NCBI GenBank assembly: GCA_030220185.1
Contig: JASPKZ010009924.1
Location: 1-64,000, forward strand
Reading direction: 5' to 3'
Origin: Diploptera punctata
Lineage: Eukaryota; Arthropoda; Insecta; Blattodea; Blaberidae
Length of the DNA stretch: 64,000 bases
The position numbers and the translations under genes were made by a program. This document shows, in pieces, positions 19,805-30,869 of the stretch (within the stretch, counting starts at the first letter, position 1; every line of letters starts with the position of its first letter). Below the pieces are notes generated by a model. The model saw only the letters and a program-made list of their open reading frames with translations, was not told the DNA's origin and did not search any database.

Positions 19805-20775
19805 TTTAGGAATTCTCATATGAGGTATATTCATTAAGGTAGAATTTTTTATCACTCACCTCATATTGTTCTTCTTATTTGACTATAAACTAGTTTCAGA
19901 ACATAGTTTGGGAATTATTAATCAAGTTATGAAACCATCCCTTATACAAAAAACACCAGATTACGTTTATATAACACTTTGGCTAGACCAGTGTTGACCT
20001 ATGGTAGTGAAGCATAGACACTAAAAAGGCAAACATGAAAGCAGAATAACGGCTTGTGAAATGAGATTCATGCGCAGAACAGCGGGTTACACCAGATGGG
20101 ATCAGAAAAGGAACACAGATAACTTAAGAGAATTGAAGACTACGCCAATTTTGGAATATATGGTTGGTTGGTATCTAATTTCGAGCACTTGATAATGAAA
20201 TCATTCGCTCTCTTGCACTCCAATATTTAGCAGAAAGGCTGGTCTCTTCTACAAAAGCTGGACAACGGAGGAGATGGTTTTTTGGAATATATTAAACAGT
20301 ACCAACTAAATTGGAAACACCATCTTGAAAGAATGAGTTCAAATCGGATCCCCAAAGCTGTTTATAATTATATACCAAGAGGATGAAGATCTCTGGGCCA
20401 TCCTATGAAACGCTGGAGGGAAAATTTTCTATAGGATCGTAACAGGCCTTGGCCTAATACTTGGAAGGAAGAAGAAGATAGTTTCTGTTCCATCCTCAGT
20501 ATCGACTGTTGTTCTGTCGTCTTGAAGAGCTGTCCTTCGCTCCTTCCATTGGCTGACTGAAAAAACCTTGAAACCATCATTCTCTGAACTTTGAAATTCC
20601 CGGTGAGAATGACCTGGTTTCGAGGGTTTTTCAGTCAGCAAATGGAAGGAGCGAAGGACAGCTCTTCAAGACGACACAATGGTCGTGATGATACTGAGGA
20701 TGGAACAGAAACTATGTTCCAAAACTAGTTTATAGTCAAATAAGAACAACAATATGAGGTCAGTGATAAAAAATA
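19805..20775. mobile_element. PLE family G foldback interrupted by a LINE
   Basis: Arms ATTTTTTATCACTCACCTCA (19846) and its inverse (about 20770), with AACTAGTTT.TAGTCAAATAAG inside each. The body holds an inverted pair of PLE C-terminal coding ends (GAGAATGACCTGGTTTCGAG). A damaged hammerhead-like core (CTGAGGA, GGAACA/TGTTCC stem, AAAAC instead of GAAAC) is at about 20694-20730. A LINE (19921-20478) sits in the left half. Confidence 0.7.
19921..20478 (+). mobile_element. LINE family C fragment, itself split
   Basis: ATAGTTT flanks both ends (7 bp). The + strand reads IINQVMKPSLIQK, LARPVLTYGSEA and later YQLNWKHHLERMSSNRIPKA with GHPMKRWRENF. A ~120-bp insert (20161-20279), bounded by TTGGAATAT on both sides, separates the two parts. 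Confidence 0.7.
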
Positions 20776-20879
20776 TTCTACCTTAACGAGATTTCAGCCC
20801 TATGTGACAACCATATTTACCCTCAAAAGAATTGAATTGGTCATTCATAAAATGCTGTTTCTGCATTTTTTTGCAAAAA

Positions 20880-20990
20880 TCATTCCAAGGAATTACTTAT
20901 TATCCTGGAACTCTTAACTCATGATGGATAAGCTCTCCACACGTCCCTATCCTGAGCTAATGTTTTCCAATCATCCCCTGTATAATCTAC
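20880..20990 (-). mobile_element. LINE family B 3' fragment
   Basis: GATAAGCTCTCCACACGTCC and CCAATCATCCCCTGTATAAT are the reverse of the 3'-terminal coding end of family B (compare 4930-4990). Confidence 0.6.
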
Positions 20991-21019
20991 TTCTAGGCAT
21001 AAGACTTGTTACAGATGAA

Positions 21020-21440
21020 AACAATATGGTTTTATTTGAAGAGAAAAATTATACGCTCAGACTGGGGCTTGACCCAGAACCTTTCACACTCGAGGTGATT
21101 GCTCTGAGTCGGTTACCTGAGCAAGTTCCAATCTAAACACAGATTTTCCTCTTATATACGCTGTTAATTTCCATCCACCAAATGCTATGAGACCTTTGCT
21201 TCTACCTTGCAAATGGCGGCTTCTTTATTAAGAAGACATTTAATTGGGAATTTTACATTACATTATAAAGCCCGTACGACTTCTTTTGACGTTTTCATTA
21301 TTCACTTCATACATCTCAATGATGGATAAATTATATTTGAAGAGAAAAATTTGAGTCTGAGCATATAATTTTTCTTTTCAAATATAATTTATCCATCAGT
21401 GAGATGTTTGAAGTGAATAAGAAAACATCAAAACAATATG
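21020..21440 (-). repeat. Degenerate tRNA-like SINEs
   Basis: A GCTCAGA-type tRNA-like copy at about 21055-21125 (-), with its leader and GCAAATGGCGGCTTCTT block. A second, collapsed copy around 21320-21400 has lost the tRNA centre and shows only the trailer in both orientations. Confidence 0.55.
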
Positions 21441-21764
21441 GATCTTAATTTGAAATTTCCTCTATTCTCATCCATCCAATGGCTGATTGGTTCAAATTCG
21501 AGCTTTGGCCTCCCTTAACAACTGCCTCCATTCTCATCCTAATATGAGAATTATTGAAGTCCAATTAAGAATGCTGGCTACTCTAGCATATACGACAATC
21601 TTGGAATAACATATGTTTACAAACATAATATTAAAGTTGGTTTTTTTAAGTTTATCACTGATATGGATTAATCTTTCAGTTTTTAACATGTTCCTGTTTT
21701 AACCGTAATTCATAACTGTTTTCCAGTGTTCCATATTGTAATTATGCATTTTTAAACATTATTT

Positions 21765-21860
21765 TTATCTTTATATAATAAATTTGGGAATTTTTTAACA
21801 TTATGAGGTTTAATTCATAAGAAATAAATGAATCGTGATTTCTTCTTACTTCATATTTCT
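21765..21860 (-). mobile_element. PLE-type 3' tail fragment
   Basis: Minus-strand tail with AAACCTCATAATGTTAAAAA, then an arm beginning CTTACTTCATATTTCTATG. Resembles the 2310-2516 element; the second arm is missing. Confidence 0.5.
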
Positions 21861-21899
21861 ATGTTTTTACACGTTTTATATTAGCTTGACCTCTATCTA

Positions 21900-22225
21900 T
21901 CTATGTAACGGAATCTTTCAACGCGATTTTCACCCACTTAAAATCATTGGATCGACTTGAAACTTTGTATACTTGTAGAGGACCCATGACAATAGAATAA
22001 TTTCATATTTATTTTCTAAAATCCTGGCCATAATCATCAGAAAATAAAAAAAGTGTTTTTGTATCAATGTAACGGAATCTTTCAGCGCGATTTTCACCCA
22101 CTTAGAAACATTGGATCGACCTGAAACTTTGTATATGTGTAGAGGACCCGTGACAATAAAATAATTTCATATTTTGTTTCTAAAATCCTGGCCAGAATCA
22201 TCCGAAAATCAAAAAAATGAAAACT
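21900..22225 (+). repeat. Direct repeat, two units of about 175 bp
   Basis: ATGTAACGGAATCTTTCA.CG (21903 and 22069) begins two units ~90% alike, each with TTTTCACCCACTTA, ATTGGATCGAC.TGAAACTTT and AATCCTGGCCA.AATCATC. Origin unknown. Confidence 0.65.
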
Positions 22226-22363
22226 GCTATAATAGGTTGCAGACTTGTCGAGTTTTTAGTCAATCGTTGTAAGAGCTCAGTTGGTAGAGCAGTGAACTTT
22301 TAGTGGTATATAATTTCAGTAATCCATGTATATAGAGAAAGATTTGCGTTTAGATCGGTACTT

Positions 22364-22436
22364 GCTCAAGTAGCTCAAATGGTAGAGCACTTGGACTAGA
22401 AAACCAAGGGTCCCGGGTTCAAGTCCTGGTCTGAGC
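22364..22436 (+). repeat. tRNA-like SINE, GCTCAAG type
   Basis: All four arms are present: acceptor GCTCAAG/TCTGAGC (one mismatch), anticodon stem TTGG./CCAA with loop around CTAGAAA, T-arm CCCGGGTTCAAGTCCTGG. The trailer is cut by the foldback element at 22477. Confidence 0.7.
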
Positions 22437-22476
22437 GTATAATTTTTCTCTTTAAATATGATTAATCCATATGTCG

Positions 22477-22650
22477 TTTATTTTTTATTATTTCACTCAC
22501 CTCATACTTCATAATTCATAGCAGACCCTGGGTTTCTTCACATCTTTTGTGACAGGGTCTGCTATGAATTATGAAGTATGAGGTGAGTGAAATAATAAAA
22601 AATAAACAATATTAAAAAACCTCATAGTGTTATTTCCTATCTACATAACT
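22477..22650 (+). mobile_element. Retrozyme-like foldback, family C, 14-bp TSD
   Basis: TSD TAATCCATATGTCG at 22463-22476 and 22651-22664. Order: arm TATTTCACTCACCTCATACT, palindromic centre, inverse arm, 3' tail AAACCTCATAGTGTTATTTC then CTATCTACATAACTTA. The centre keeps GAAACCCAGGGTC but the CTGANGA-equivalent part is deleted. Confidence 0.85.
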
Positions 22651-22789
22651 TAATCCATATGTCGCTGGTTCAAATCTGGCTGGGAGGGTTTTTTTATAGA
22701 AGAGTATTACTTTTAGCTCATACTACAATAGTATCGAATTTAAAGATATTTACATTTTTATCTTATTCTGTAAAATATTAAAACTAAAA

Positions 22790-23405
22790 AATAAATAATA
22801 AATAATAGTTTTAAAAAACTAAAAGAACATGCTTTATTAGAAAACTAAAAAATGAAAAATAATTTCAATTTCCAATACGCTTGGGATAAAATTAAAGTGG
22901 TCAACAAAAAAATCATCTTCAACACATCTACAATAAAACTAGAGTTATCAACAAAAAGAAAATAATTTTACCATCAAAAGCGTGGGGTGCTTTTTATGAT
23001 TTTTACATTTTCTTCTTAGAGACTTTACTTTTACCAATATCTGTTTAATATCAAATATATTAATTGATATAGAGCACCCCACGCTTTTGATGATAAAAAT
23101 TATTTTCTTTTTGAAGATAACTCTAATTTTATTCTATATGTGTTGGAGATGATTTTTTGTTGACCACTTTATTTTAAAATTAATATAAAATTATAGAATA
23201 TTCACCTGGAAGGTCCGTCTCCTCAACTTAAATTGAGGAGATGGACCTTCCAGGTGAATATTCTATAATTTTATATTAATTTTGAATAAACCTCAACGGA
23301 ACACATCATAAATCTTATAAAAGTTCACTTTATTTTATCCCAAGCGTATTGGAAATTAAAATTATTTTTCATTTTTTAGTTTTTTAAAACTATTATTTAT
23401 TTTAA
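22790..23405. repeat. Nested palindromes of about 600 bp
   Basis: Three layers: outer arms (AAAATAATTTCAATTTCCAATA near 22857, inverse near 23345), middle arms with AAAAGCGTGGGGTGCT (22976) and its inverse (23078), and an inserted foldback at 23177-23326. The middle arms extend about 100 bp. No protein is encoded and I do not recognise the family. Confidence 0.7.
23177..23326 (+). mobile_element. Foldback mini-element, 11-bp TSD
   Basis: TSD ACTTTATTTTA at 23166-23176 and 23327-23337. Arms share TATAGAATATTCACCTGGAA with the inverse; a tail GAATAAACCTCAACGGAACA follows. Same plan as the others but with a diverged tail and no hammerhead core. Confidence 0.75.
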
Positions 23406-23759
23406 CATGAGGTAAGAAGAAATCACAATTAATTTAATTCTTATTATTTCTATCTCTACTTATTCAATTTTCAGACGTTTTCTGTACATTACTTGAACAG
23501 AAAATTATGTGAAATGAAAACAAAAATTAATGAAATCTCTACCTCTAAACAATAGCATGATACTTCTTTGCCACTCAGGCTTCCAGTACAAATATTAATT
23601 TTCTTTTCCTTGTATAAATTCTCTATCATATGAGGCCCGAGGCATCACTTGCAGTGCCACTTCTGGCTTCTGTAACAAGGAAGCATTTTTAATAATATTT
23701 TACTTTACAGCAGAGATGCTCATTTATTTTGACGTTTAGTAATAAAAGTCACATATATG

Positions 23760-23860
23760 AAAAAAAATGAATGTCTGAACTGGGATTTGAAAGAGAGCCC
23801 TGTAATTCTTATAAGTTAGCCAATACCTCTTCGCCATTTGGCTCCTAGTACAAACATTTT
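23760..23860 (-). repeat. Very degenerate tRNA-like SINE
   Basis: GTCTGAACTGGGATTTGAAA looks like a decayed T-arm and acceptor on the minus strand, with TTTGGCTCCTAGTACAAAC repeated from about 23580. Weak call. Confidence 0.3.
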
Positions 23861-23944
23861 CCTTTCCTTATATAAAATTCTCAACGAGAAAATAAACAAA
23901 ATGGTAAGACAATAAGTTGGTCTTATTTGGTTTCTTATCTCATG

Positions 23945-24497
23945 TAGTTGTTTAAGACATGTTTCAAAACATGTTTGCTCCATCTTCAATTGCTACAAAC
24001 ATGCTTCGAAACAAAAAATGTTAAACTGAAAATATATAGAACTATTATTCTACCAGTTATATTATATGGACTCTTACTTCAAGGGAGGAAAGGAGATTAC
24101 AAGTATTTGAGAATAAAGTACTTAGAACATTTTTTGGACCAGAGAGAGATGAACAGACAGGTGAATGGAGAAGACTGCATAACAGTGAATTACATGGTCT
24201 TTATAGGAAGCCAGATATAATAACAGTTAAGTCTTGTAGACTGAGATGGGCAGGACATGTTGCACGTATGGGGAATGAAAGACGCACATGGAAGCTTCTT
24301 GTAGGAAAGCCAGAGGGAAAACGCCCAGTTGGTAGACCAAGAATGAGGTGGGAGAATAACATTAACTATGATTTGAGGGAAGTAGATTATACAGGGAATG
24401 ATTGGAAAGCATTAGCTCAGGATAGGGATATGTATGGAGAGCTTATGTCCGTGCGGCCATGAACCTATGGGTTCAATAGTGCCAGTGAGTAAGTAAG
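23945..24497 (+). mobile_element. PLE arm fragment joined to LINE family B
   Basis: 23945-24010 is a family D PLE arm: on the minus strand TTGAAGA, a GCA/TGT stem and GAAACATGTC. From about 24020 a LINE family B C-terminus reads KLKIYRTIILPVILYG, RLRWAGHVARMGNERRTWKL and KRPVGRPRMRWENNINYDLR. It ends in the coding stop and (TAAG)n at 24483-24497. Confidence 0.75.
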
Positions 24498-24665
24498 TAC
24501 AATATGTAGTGGCTCCATGTTGAGAAAACCAGTTTTAACGACTGGGGTACCCAACATGCTGACCAAATGTCACCCCTACACTGGCAGAATGATCCTCTAT
24601 GGTTAACACATGTGAATGTGAGACCAGCAGCCAGCTGATAGGCCTGTTGTGGCATTGAGTTTATT
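24480..24665 (+). repeat. SINE body fragment (GGAGCCGCTACTT family)
   Basis: GTAGTGGCTCCATGTTGAGAAAACC, here given as GTAGTGGCTCCATG, and GACCAAATGTCACCCCTACA match the bodies at 38500-38670 and 44400-44560. The tRNA head is missing. Confidence 0.6.
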
Positions 24666-25780
24666 TGTCTTTATTTAGATTATAATTTGTGCATTGTTTA
24701 TTTTTTCCTCAAATTTATGTAAAACGTTTTAACTAGAATTCCAAAATCCTAATCTAAGGTGAACTGTACTGTCAACTGCTAGCCAGTCACACCAACCTAG
24801 CATTTCCTCTTCAGGACTTTAGCTCTATCCATGTTTAAGGTTCTTTAACGTGCCACTTATTTCTGACATGGTATAGATTATCATCATCTCCCCATCTCAA
24901 GGAAACTATTCGGTGAAATATTCCTTATCAAAAATGACAATATTCTTCATTAGTATTGTATCCACATATATCTGACACAGAACGATTCTCAACCAATGTA
25001 TGTTTACGACACGGGGATTTAAACCCGTATCTTCCTATACATGTATCATGTTATTTTGATGCGAGTTCCCTCTGTGTTCAATCATTGAACTGTGGAAAAC
25101 AAGTGAATAACCTTAAAAAAATAAAATGGCCACGCCCTTGAATCAGCTGATTTCTAATGTCTTTGACTTATGTGGTATGCGTCATGTTTTCTCTTTAAAA
25201 TTTATGTTTCTTTTATGTCAACAAGTTCGTCTCCCTAAAATGAAACGGTACAATTATTTTAAAAAGACTCATTTGTAATAAATCATATTTAATTGTTATA
25301 CTACTTTCATATTTTGGCCTTGTAGGTGCTTTTATTCCATTTTTTCTTAGTATTATTTTCCGTATAAATGCATTTATATTTTCCAGTTATATATAGAAGA
25401 GGAGTAGGATATAACTGAAGTTTCATAATTTTTGAAAGAATTCTATTCATGAAGTTCGTAAAATGTTTATAATGGGATACTTTTTTCAGTGTAGGGAAAT
25501 TTCCACACTTGAATTGTTGATTACAGAGAGATAATTTTTGTTATTTTATTGTTTTAATTGTATATTTTCTTTATATAGAAATTTAGTTATTTTTAAATTA
25601 GCGTACCTTCAAATAATAATTATTATTCATATAATTGTTTTAAAAGTTTGTAGATGACATTGAGAAATTAGGGACATTTGAAGAATATAGGGAATTTTCC
25701 ACGCTTCATTTACTACGTACTACAATCGATTGTTGAACTTATATCGAATACAACGTTGTTGAAAAACGAGAGTGAGAATC
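24666..25780. other. Intergenic sequence upstream of the WDFY-like gene
   Basis: No recognised gene or repeat. The last 100 bp before the start codon contain AATCGATTGTTGAAC and no clear TATA box. The promoter of the + strand gene presumably lies here. Confidence 0.4.
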
Positions 25781-25941
25781 ATGGCTGCCGAAATAAAACC
25801 AGCAACTGCTTCTAGTAGTGATAGGTTTAGTTCAACGAAAAAACCTGTACTTTTATCGAAATTAGAAGGTTGTAACGACGATGTAAATGCAGCTATTATA
25901 ATTCCTGGTGAAGATGGAGTTATTAGTGTTTGCGATGATAG
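25781..25941 (+). CDS. WDFY2: WDFY1/WDFY2-like protein, exon 1 (start)
   Basis: The gene encodes a WD40 propeller with an embedded FYVE zinc finger, which in relatives binds PtdIns3P on early endosomes and scaffolds Akt/PKC signalling. Exon 1 reads [20 protein letters not shown], then [20 protein letters not shown] and [13 protein letters not shown]. The MAAEI start and KP.LL..LEG..D.VNAA..IP.E.GVIS are shared with vertebrate WDFY1/2, with a ~7-residue longer serine-rich stretch. Seven exons (25781-45474) give 409 codons after correcting indels, against about 400 in the human protein. I cannot tell a WDFY1 from a WDFY2 orthologue; insects usually have one. Donor ATAG/GTAAGT. Confidence 0.94.
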
Positions 25942-26639
25942 GTAAGTAATTATAGGTAATATGTAATTGAATCTCCCATTTCCGAAAACAAAAGATATAT
26001 ACATTTGATATATTATTTGATAAGACTCGTTTTAAACAATACTATATCACACTTGACTTTATATTTGCTATCATAGAGAGGAAATAAAAATTCTAACTTT
26101 ATTAATGCCCGATTATTGTGTATGCCGATGACGTGAATGGGGTATTAAAAATGTAGAAGTGTTTTTAAATGTCTGCAAGAATGATTTCGATGTAAACACA
26201 GTACATTGAGGTGGAAATAGCGTATTGACAGGATAACCGTAGTCAATAATTCCTATGAAAACGTTAAAATATCTAGGTTTAAAATCATTCACATGGAGTA
26301 ATTAAAGCAGGATATCCATATTAACATTCAATCCAATTATTTTTTTCTTGGCTTTTGTCCAACAATCTAAAACATTAAACTTTGTAAAACAATTTTGCCA
26401 GTTTTGTTATGGGAAGAAAACAAGCTAAAATAGTATCTTAAGTTAAATATTCAATTCCATAAGGAATAAGAATGGAGAAAGCATCACTCCATATCTCTAT
26501 GTGTCAATATTGACAGGGTTCTTGAGTGGATTTTGCACACTCAAGAGTCTTGACTATGACCCCGGTTTTCCAATTTGTTATTGTTTACATAACAACTTTA
26601 AAAATAACTGAAAATTCACAGAAATAGTTTTAATAATAA
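25942..26639. other. First part of WDFY intron 1, no recognised features
   Basis: AT-rich intron DNA; no repeat shared with the rest of the window was found here. Confidence 0.4.
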
Positions 26640-27545
26640 TTTTATTGCAGCCAAATAGCTATGATTAAAGTAAGAATACATTTAAATTTACATTTTTTTG
26701 CATGTTCACATATTGTCTTTGTTCTTTTGTGCATAGCTCAATGTGATATCGGTCACATGTCTTTTCACATAGCATACATTTACAATCTATATTGGTTCAT
26801 GGAATTTGTATTCATGCATCAGGTGGTGGAATCCATGGGGCTCAACTGCACTTCTACTAGCGCTTGATTTTTCAGTTATATTGTTGTAAACTATAGCTCT
26901 TCTTCTGTATTTACTAACATTATTTAATTTTAAACTTTTTCAAACAATTTTTATAACATTATTAGACAATTTTGAAGTATTTATTTAAATATGCAAATCA
27001 CAATATTATGACACTGTTAGACAATATTGTGATGCTAACTGCTATTTTCTCCACAGTGTATATTACTTAGTCTATGATTTTTCAATCGCTGGTTGGATCA
27101 GAGTTAGGGAGTGATAAGTAAGTGTATGCCCATTTTTAATAAACGTTTGGTAATTTTAATATTATTCATATATTTTTTAACATAGATTTGGGGATTTATT
27201 GCAAATATTGGTCATTTAAATGTAATAGCGACGGATAGTAATCGAGGATGATAATCAATATGTGGTTCGATTGTGGGTTATCTGGCGCATGCAAACTATT
27301 GTTCTATAGGACTTTGAAAATATTTCACGCTAGTTTAAGTGCAGTTTTTCCATAATTTTATTGCAGCCAGGATTAAAGTAATACGTTTAAATTTACATTT
27401 TTGCATATTCACATATTGTCTTTGTGCATAGCTCAATGTGATATCGGTCACATGTCTTTTCACATAGCATACATTTACAATCTATATTTGATTAATGGAA
27501 TTTTGTGTTCATGCATGAGGTGGACAGCCAACCTAGTGTGACGGT
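26640..27545 (+). repeat. Direct repeat pair in WDFY intron 1
   Basis: About 180 bp at 26645-26825 recur at 27362-27530: CAATGTGATATCGGTCACAT and CACATAGCATACATTTACAA in both, with small indels. Probably two copies of one unclassified element. Confidence 0.65.
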
Positions 27546-28405
27546 GTCTCATTTAGAAATTTTCCTTTATCCATGCACGGTCCACCGTGGCCCCGGTGCT
27601 GAAGAATTCTGTGTGTATTTCTTCTCTTTTCCTATTCAGTGTTGCTAGCAGCTTCTGAGATGCGCTGTGCTGGGTAGGAGTCAGCTTGTTCTGAGGTCGT
27701 CGATGAACAAAGTTTCTGGAGAAACCACAGATTAACTTACCCAGTATATTTTCTTATGGACTCTTACTTTAAGGGAGGAAAGGAGAATACAAGTTTTTGA
27801 GAATAAAGTTCTTAGGAAAATTTTTGGACCAAAGAGAGATGAACACAGGTGAATGGAGAAGACTACCTAACAATGAACTAATAGGAAGCCAGATATAATA
27901 AGAACAGTTAAGTCTCGTAGACTGAGATGGGCAGGACATGTGGCACATATGAGGAATCAAAGACTTGCATGGAAGCTTCTTGTAGGGAAGCCAGAGGGAA
28001 AATGCCCAGTTGGTAGACCAACAATGAGGTGGGAGAACAACATTAACTATGATTTGAGGGAAGTAGATTATACAGAAAATGATTGGAAAGCATTAGCTCA
28101 GGATAGGGATGTATGGAGAGCTTATGTCCATGTGGCCATGAAGCTACGGGTTCGATGGTGCCAGTGAGTAAGTAAGTAATATATTTTCTAAGTCCTATAG
28201 AACAACAGTGCACATGCGCCAGAGTTTATAGAGCCAGCAATAACCCACCATTGAATCATATCGATTATCAACCTTGCCTAGTGGGTTGTCGCTGCTCGCC
28301 ACAAATTGATTCATACTAAAGTTTATACAGCTTACACTAGATGGCAGCACATCACTGTGAAATTTAAATGACCAATCTTTCCTATAAATCCCCAAATCTG
28401 TTTTA
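27185..28405. mobile_element. TIR element split by a LINE
   Basis: AGATTTGGGGATTTATTGCA at 27185 is the imperfect inverse of the end at 28405 (TATAAATCCCCAAATCTG). Homology continues for over 100 bp on each side (GGTCATTTAAAT, TTGATTATC, GTGGGTTAT, TTCTATAGGAC). Interior is largely LINE insertion 27755-28179. No transposase seen. Confidence 0.6.
27755..28179 (+). mobile_element. LINE family B, 5'-truncated, 10-bp TSD
   Basis: TSD TATATTTTCT at 27745-27754 and 28180-28189. Reads the RRLRWAGHVA region, then WKLLVGKPEGKCPVGRPTMR and WRAYVHVAMKLR, ending in (TAAG)n. Only ~425 bp of the 3' end were copied; the open frame is interrupted in its first third. Confidence 0.85.
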
Positions 28406-28424
28406 AAGAAATAAAGTGAAGTGA

Positions 28425-28900
28425 TCCCACTACAGGCCTCAGGAGGCCCTTCGGGTAGTAGGAGGTTAAGGCTCCCACTTTTTCTGGACAATCGGTACTT
28501 TTTGTCAGTCAGGTTGTCAGCCCTGCATGACGGCCGCCTTTACCCCAGAACAAGCGTCTGGTACTCATTTCAGTTAGAAGCTGAGTCAACCCCAGGGCCA
28601 TAGTGCTGCCAGAAGGTTTGGGTCAGTTTAAAAATCCTGGCCCCACCGGGACTTGAACCCTCAACCTTCCGGGTTGTAGCACAGTGCCTTAACCACTAGG
28701 CTACGGTGGCACTATGGTCCTGGGGTCGACTCAGCCTCTAACTGAAATGAGTACCAGACTCTTGTTCTGGGGTAAAGGCGGCCGTCATGCAGGGCTGACA
28801 ACCTGGCTGACATAAAGTGCCGATTGTCTAGAAAAAGTGGGAGCCTTAACCTCCTACTACCCCAAGGGCCTCCGGGCCTGTAGTGGGATCACTTTACACT
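28425..28900. repeat. Foldback SINE with tRNA-like centre
   Basis: Arms of about 190 bp: 28425-28615 (TGATCCCACTACAGGCC...) and its inverse 28715-28895. The centre has a tRNA-like unit on the minus strand (28640-28710) with A-box TAGCCTAGTGGTTAAGG, B-box GGTTCAAGTCC and acceptor GCCACCG. A half copy of the arm lies at 52225-52427. Confidence 0.75.
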
Positions 28901-28924
28901 GTTTTAAAGAAATATATTAATAAT

Positions 28925-29130
28925 ATTCAAATTACCGAACATATTGAATTAGGCTTTCACGGCCGGAGTTACTATGATGATCTTGCAGAAGATTTCCAGG
29001 CTGTTGGCCGTGGTCTTGAGGCTTGTAGTTCCCCAACGTTTCGCCAGAGACTGCGGCCGGCATCCTCAAGGGTTGTCTTGAGGATGTCAACAGCCCGGAA
29101 ATCTTCTGCAAGATCATTAAATTACCAAAC
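28925..29130. repeat. Foldback repeat (GGCTTTCACGGCCGG)
   Basis: GATGATCTTGCAGAAGATTT (28976) is followed by its inverse AATCTTCTGCAAGATCATTA (29099). GC-rich middle (CGTTTCGCCAGAGACTGCGG). Not seen elsewhere in the window. Confidence 0.55.
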
Positions 29131-29219
29131 GTTTATTAAAAATGGGTGTACACTAACTTATCACTCCTGCCGGCTGCTGGCCTCACATCCACATTGAAAA
29201 TGTATTATTGTATTTGCAG

Positions 29220-29361
29220 AACAGTTAGAGTTTGGTTGAAGCGGGACTCAGGTCAGTACTGGCCGAGTATATGTCACTACATGTCGTCAGGAGCCACAGC
29301 ACTCTTCTACTGCGTTGAGACACGTCAGCTCTTTGTGGGAGTCGAGAATGGTACAGTTTCT
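29220..29361 (+). CDS. WDFY2: WDFY-like exon 2
   Basis: Reads [20 protein letters not shown], then [20 protein letters not shown] and [23 protein letters not shown] is nearly invariant in WDFY1/2 and closes the first WD blade. Acceptor TTTGCAG, donor TCT/GTAAGT, phase 0 end. Confidence 0.96.
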
Positions 29362-29499
29362 GTAAGTACAGCTGAGTGTTTTTATGTTTTTAACAGGGTG
29401 GAGACCCTCTAATTCTTTGTAGATTTAAAGCGTACAGGAACCAACCTGGACAATCCCTTACCTTCTTGTGGTGCAGCTGTTTATGCAGAACTTTGGCCA

Positions 29500-29860
29500 T
29501 TAACAACAAAAACAAATAAGTATCTTTTGGCAACGGAAATGTATTTTATACGAAGGACAGCAAGAATTTCAACAAGAGAAAAAATTAGGAACTCAGTTAT
29601 AAGGGAGAAAATGAAGATTGAAGACACTATTTTAGATTATATTAAAACTCAGCAATTAAGATGGTACGGACATGTCCAGCGAATGGAAGAGGATCGACTA
29701 CCAAAATCTGTTTTGGAATGGAAACCTGAGGGAAGACGAGGCAGGGGAAGACCTAAAACCTCCTGGAGTCAGGGAATATGTTTATACATGAAGGAGAAAC
29801 ATCTACAACCAGGAGATTGGATGGACCGACAAAATTGGCTATTAGGAATCGGATGATGTC
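29500..29860 (+). mobile_element. LINE family A 3' fragment
   Basis: An open stretch reads MYFIRRTARISTREKIRNSV, IREKMKIEDTILDYIKTQQL and WYGHVQRMEEDRLPK, then GRRGRGRPKTSWSQG. It is an uninterrupted ~109 codons, so a rather young or well-preserved copy. A related copy is at 36325-36930 on the other strand. Confidence 0.8.
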
Positions 29861-30129
29861 AAAGACATTAATCAACCGATGATCTATCTGTGATTATTAT
29901 TTGTATAATTCAAGATTACCTACAGTGTTACGCTATAAATTTATAAGAGATGACAAAATTACTGTATTCTTAATTACTATACTTACCTACCATAATTTAG
30001 ATAACTCAGAATAAAAAATTCTGCATATTTTATGCTCTCGAATTTTTCAGTGGCCGAAGTAAATTAAGAAGTGTGCAAATTACGCGAGCAAATATTGTAT
30101 AAAAGATTGTATCTCACATTGATATATCG
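29861..30129. other. Intron sequence without recognised features
   Basis: AT-rich, nothing recognised. Confidence 0.4.
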
Positions 30130-30552
30130 CTATCCCTTACAATTCCCCCCATGGTATCTTTACCTTGTCGTGGTGGAGTGGCTTGCGTGCTTAAATGATC
30201 ATGAGAGCTATGCTGGCGGTAGCATTGCTGCTGACAGGGTTAGCCATGCCGGACTGTTCAAACGTGAGGATAGCCAGACAAAAAAGTACCTTGGTTGAAA
30301 GAGTGACGATCTTTCACTGTAATACAATCGTCAAGAAATGCGGACATGGGTTTCACTGGGGCATGGAAGCTTCTTGTAGGAAAAACCAGAGGGAAAATGC
30401 TCAGTTGGTAGACTAAGAATGAGGTGGGAGAATAACATCCATGATTTGAGGAAGTAGATTATACAGGGAATGATTGGAAAAAATTAGCTCAGGATAGGGA
30501 TGTATGGAGAGCCATGAACCTATGGGTTCAATAGTGCCAGTGAGTTAGTTAC
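30130..30552 (+). mobile_element. LINE family B with a large internal deletion
   Basis: ACCTTGTCGTGGTGGAGTGG (30161) looks like a LINE 5' region and runs to about 30350. It is then joined directly to the family B C-terminus (ATGGAAGCTTCTTGTAGGAA) and a short GTGAGTTAG end. The middle of the element, including the RT, is absent. Confidence 0.6.
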
Positions 30553-30869
30553 CATATTTATGCGTGTAAAGGCCATGTGCATGTATAAGGCGTCCACCAA
30601 GTTTTTTGATAATAAATTGGGGGGAAAAAAATCTTTTTGTGTCTTATGATTTTTCTTCGCTAATAAACCCAACACAGTTCAACAGACAGAAGTATGCCTA
30701 CACCATTTATAAATCTGGCAATGTTGTAAATTCCAAAGCTTCTGTGGCTGGCTATGCAACGGTACATTCTTCCCCCCACCCCTTTTGGGCTCAGTCAGTA
30801 ACACAAGGGTAAAAGGGACGGGCAGTTGGTAGGTACAGTATTCATTGTCATTCCTGTTCACTGTGTATA

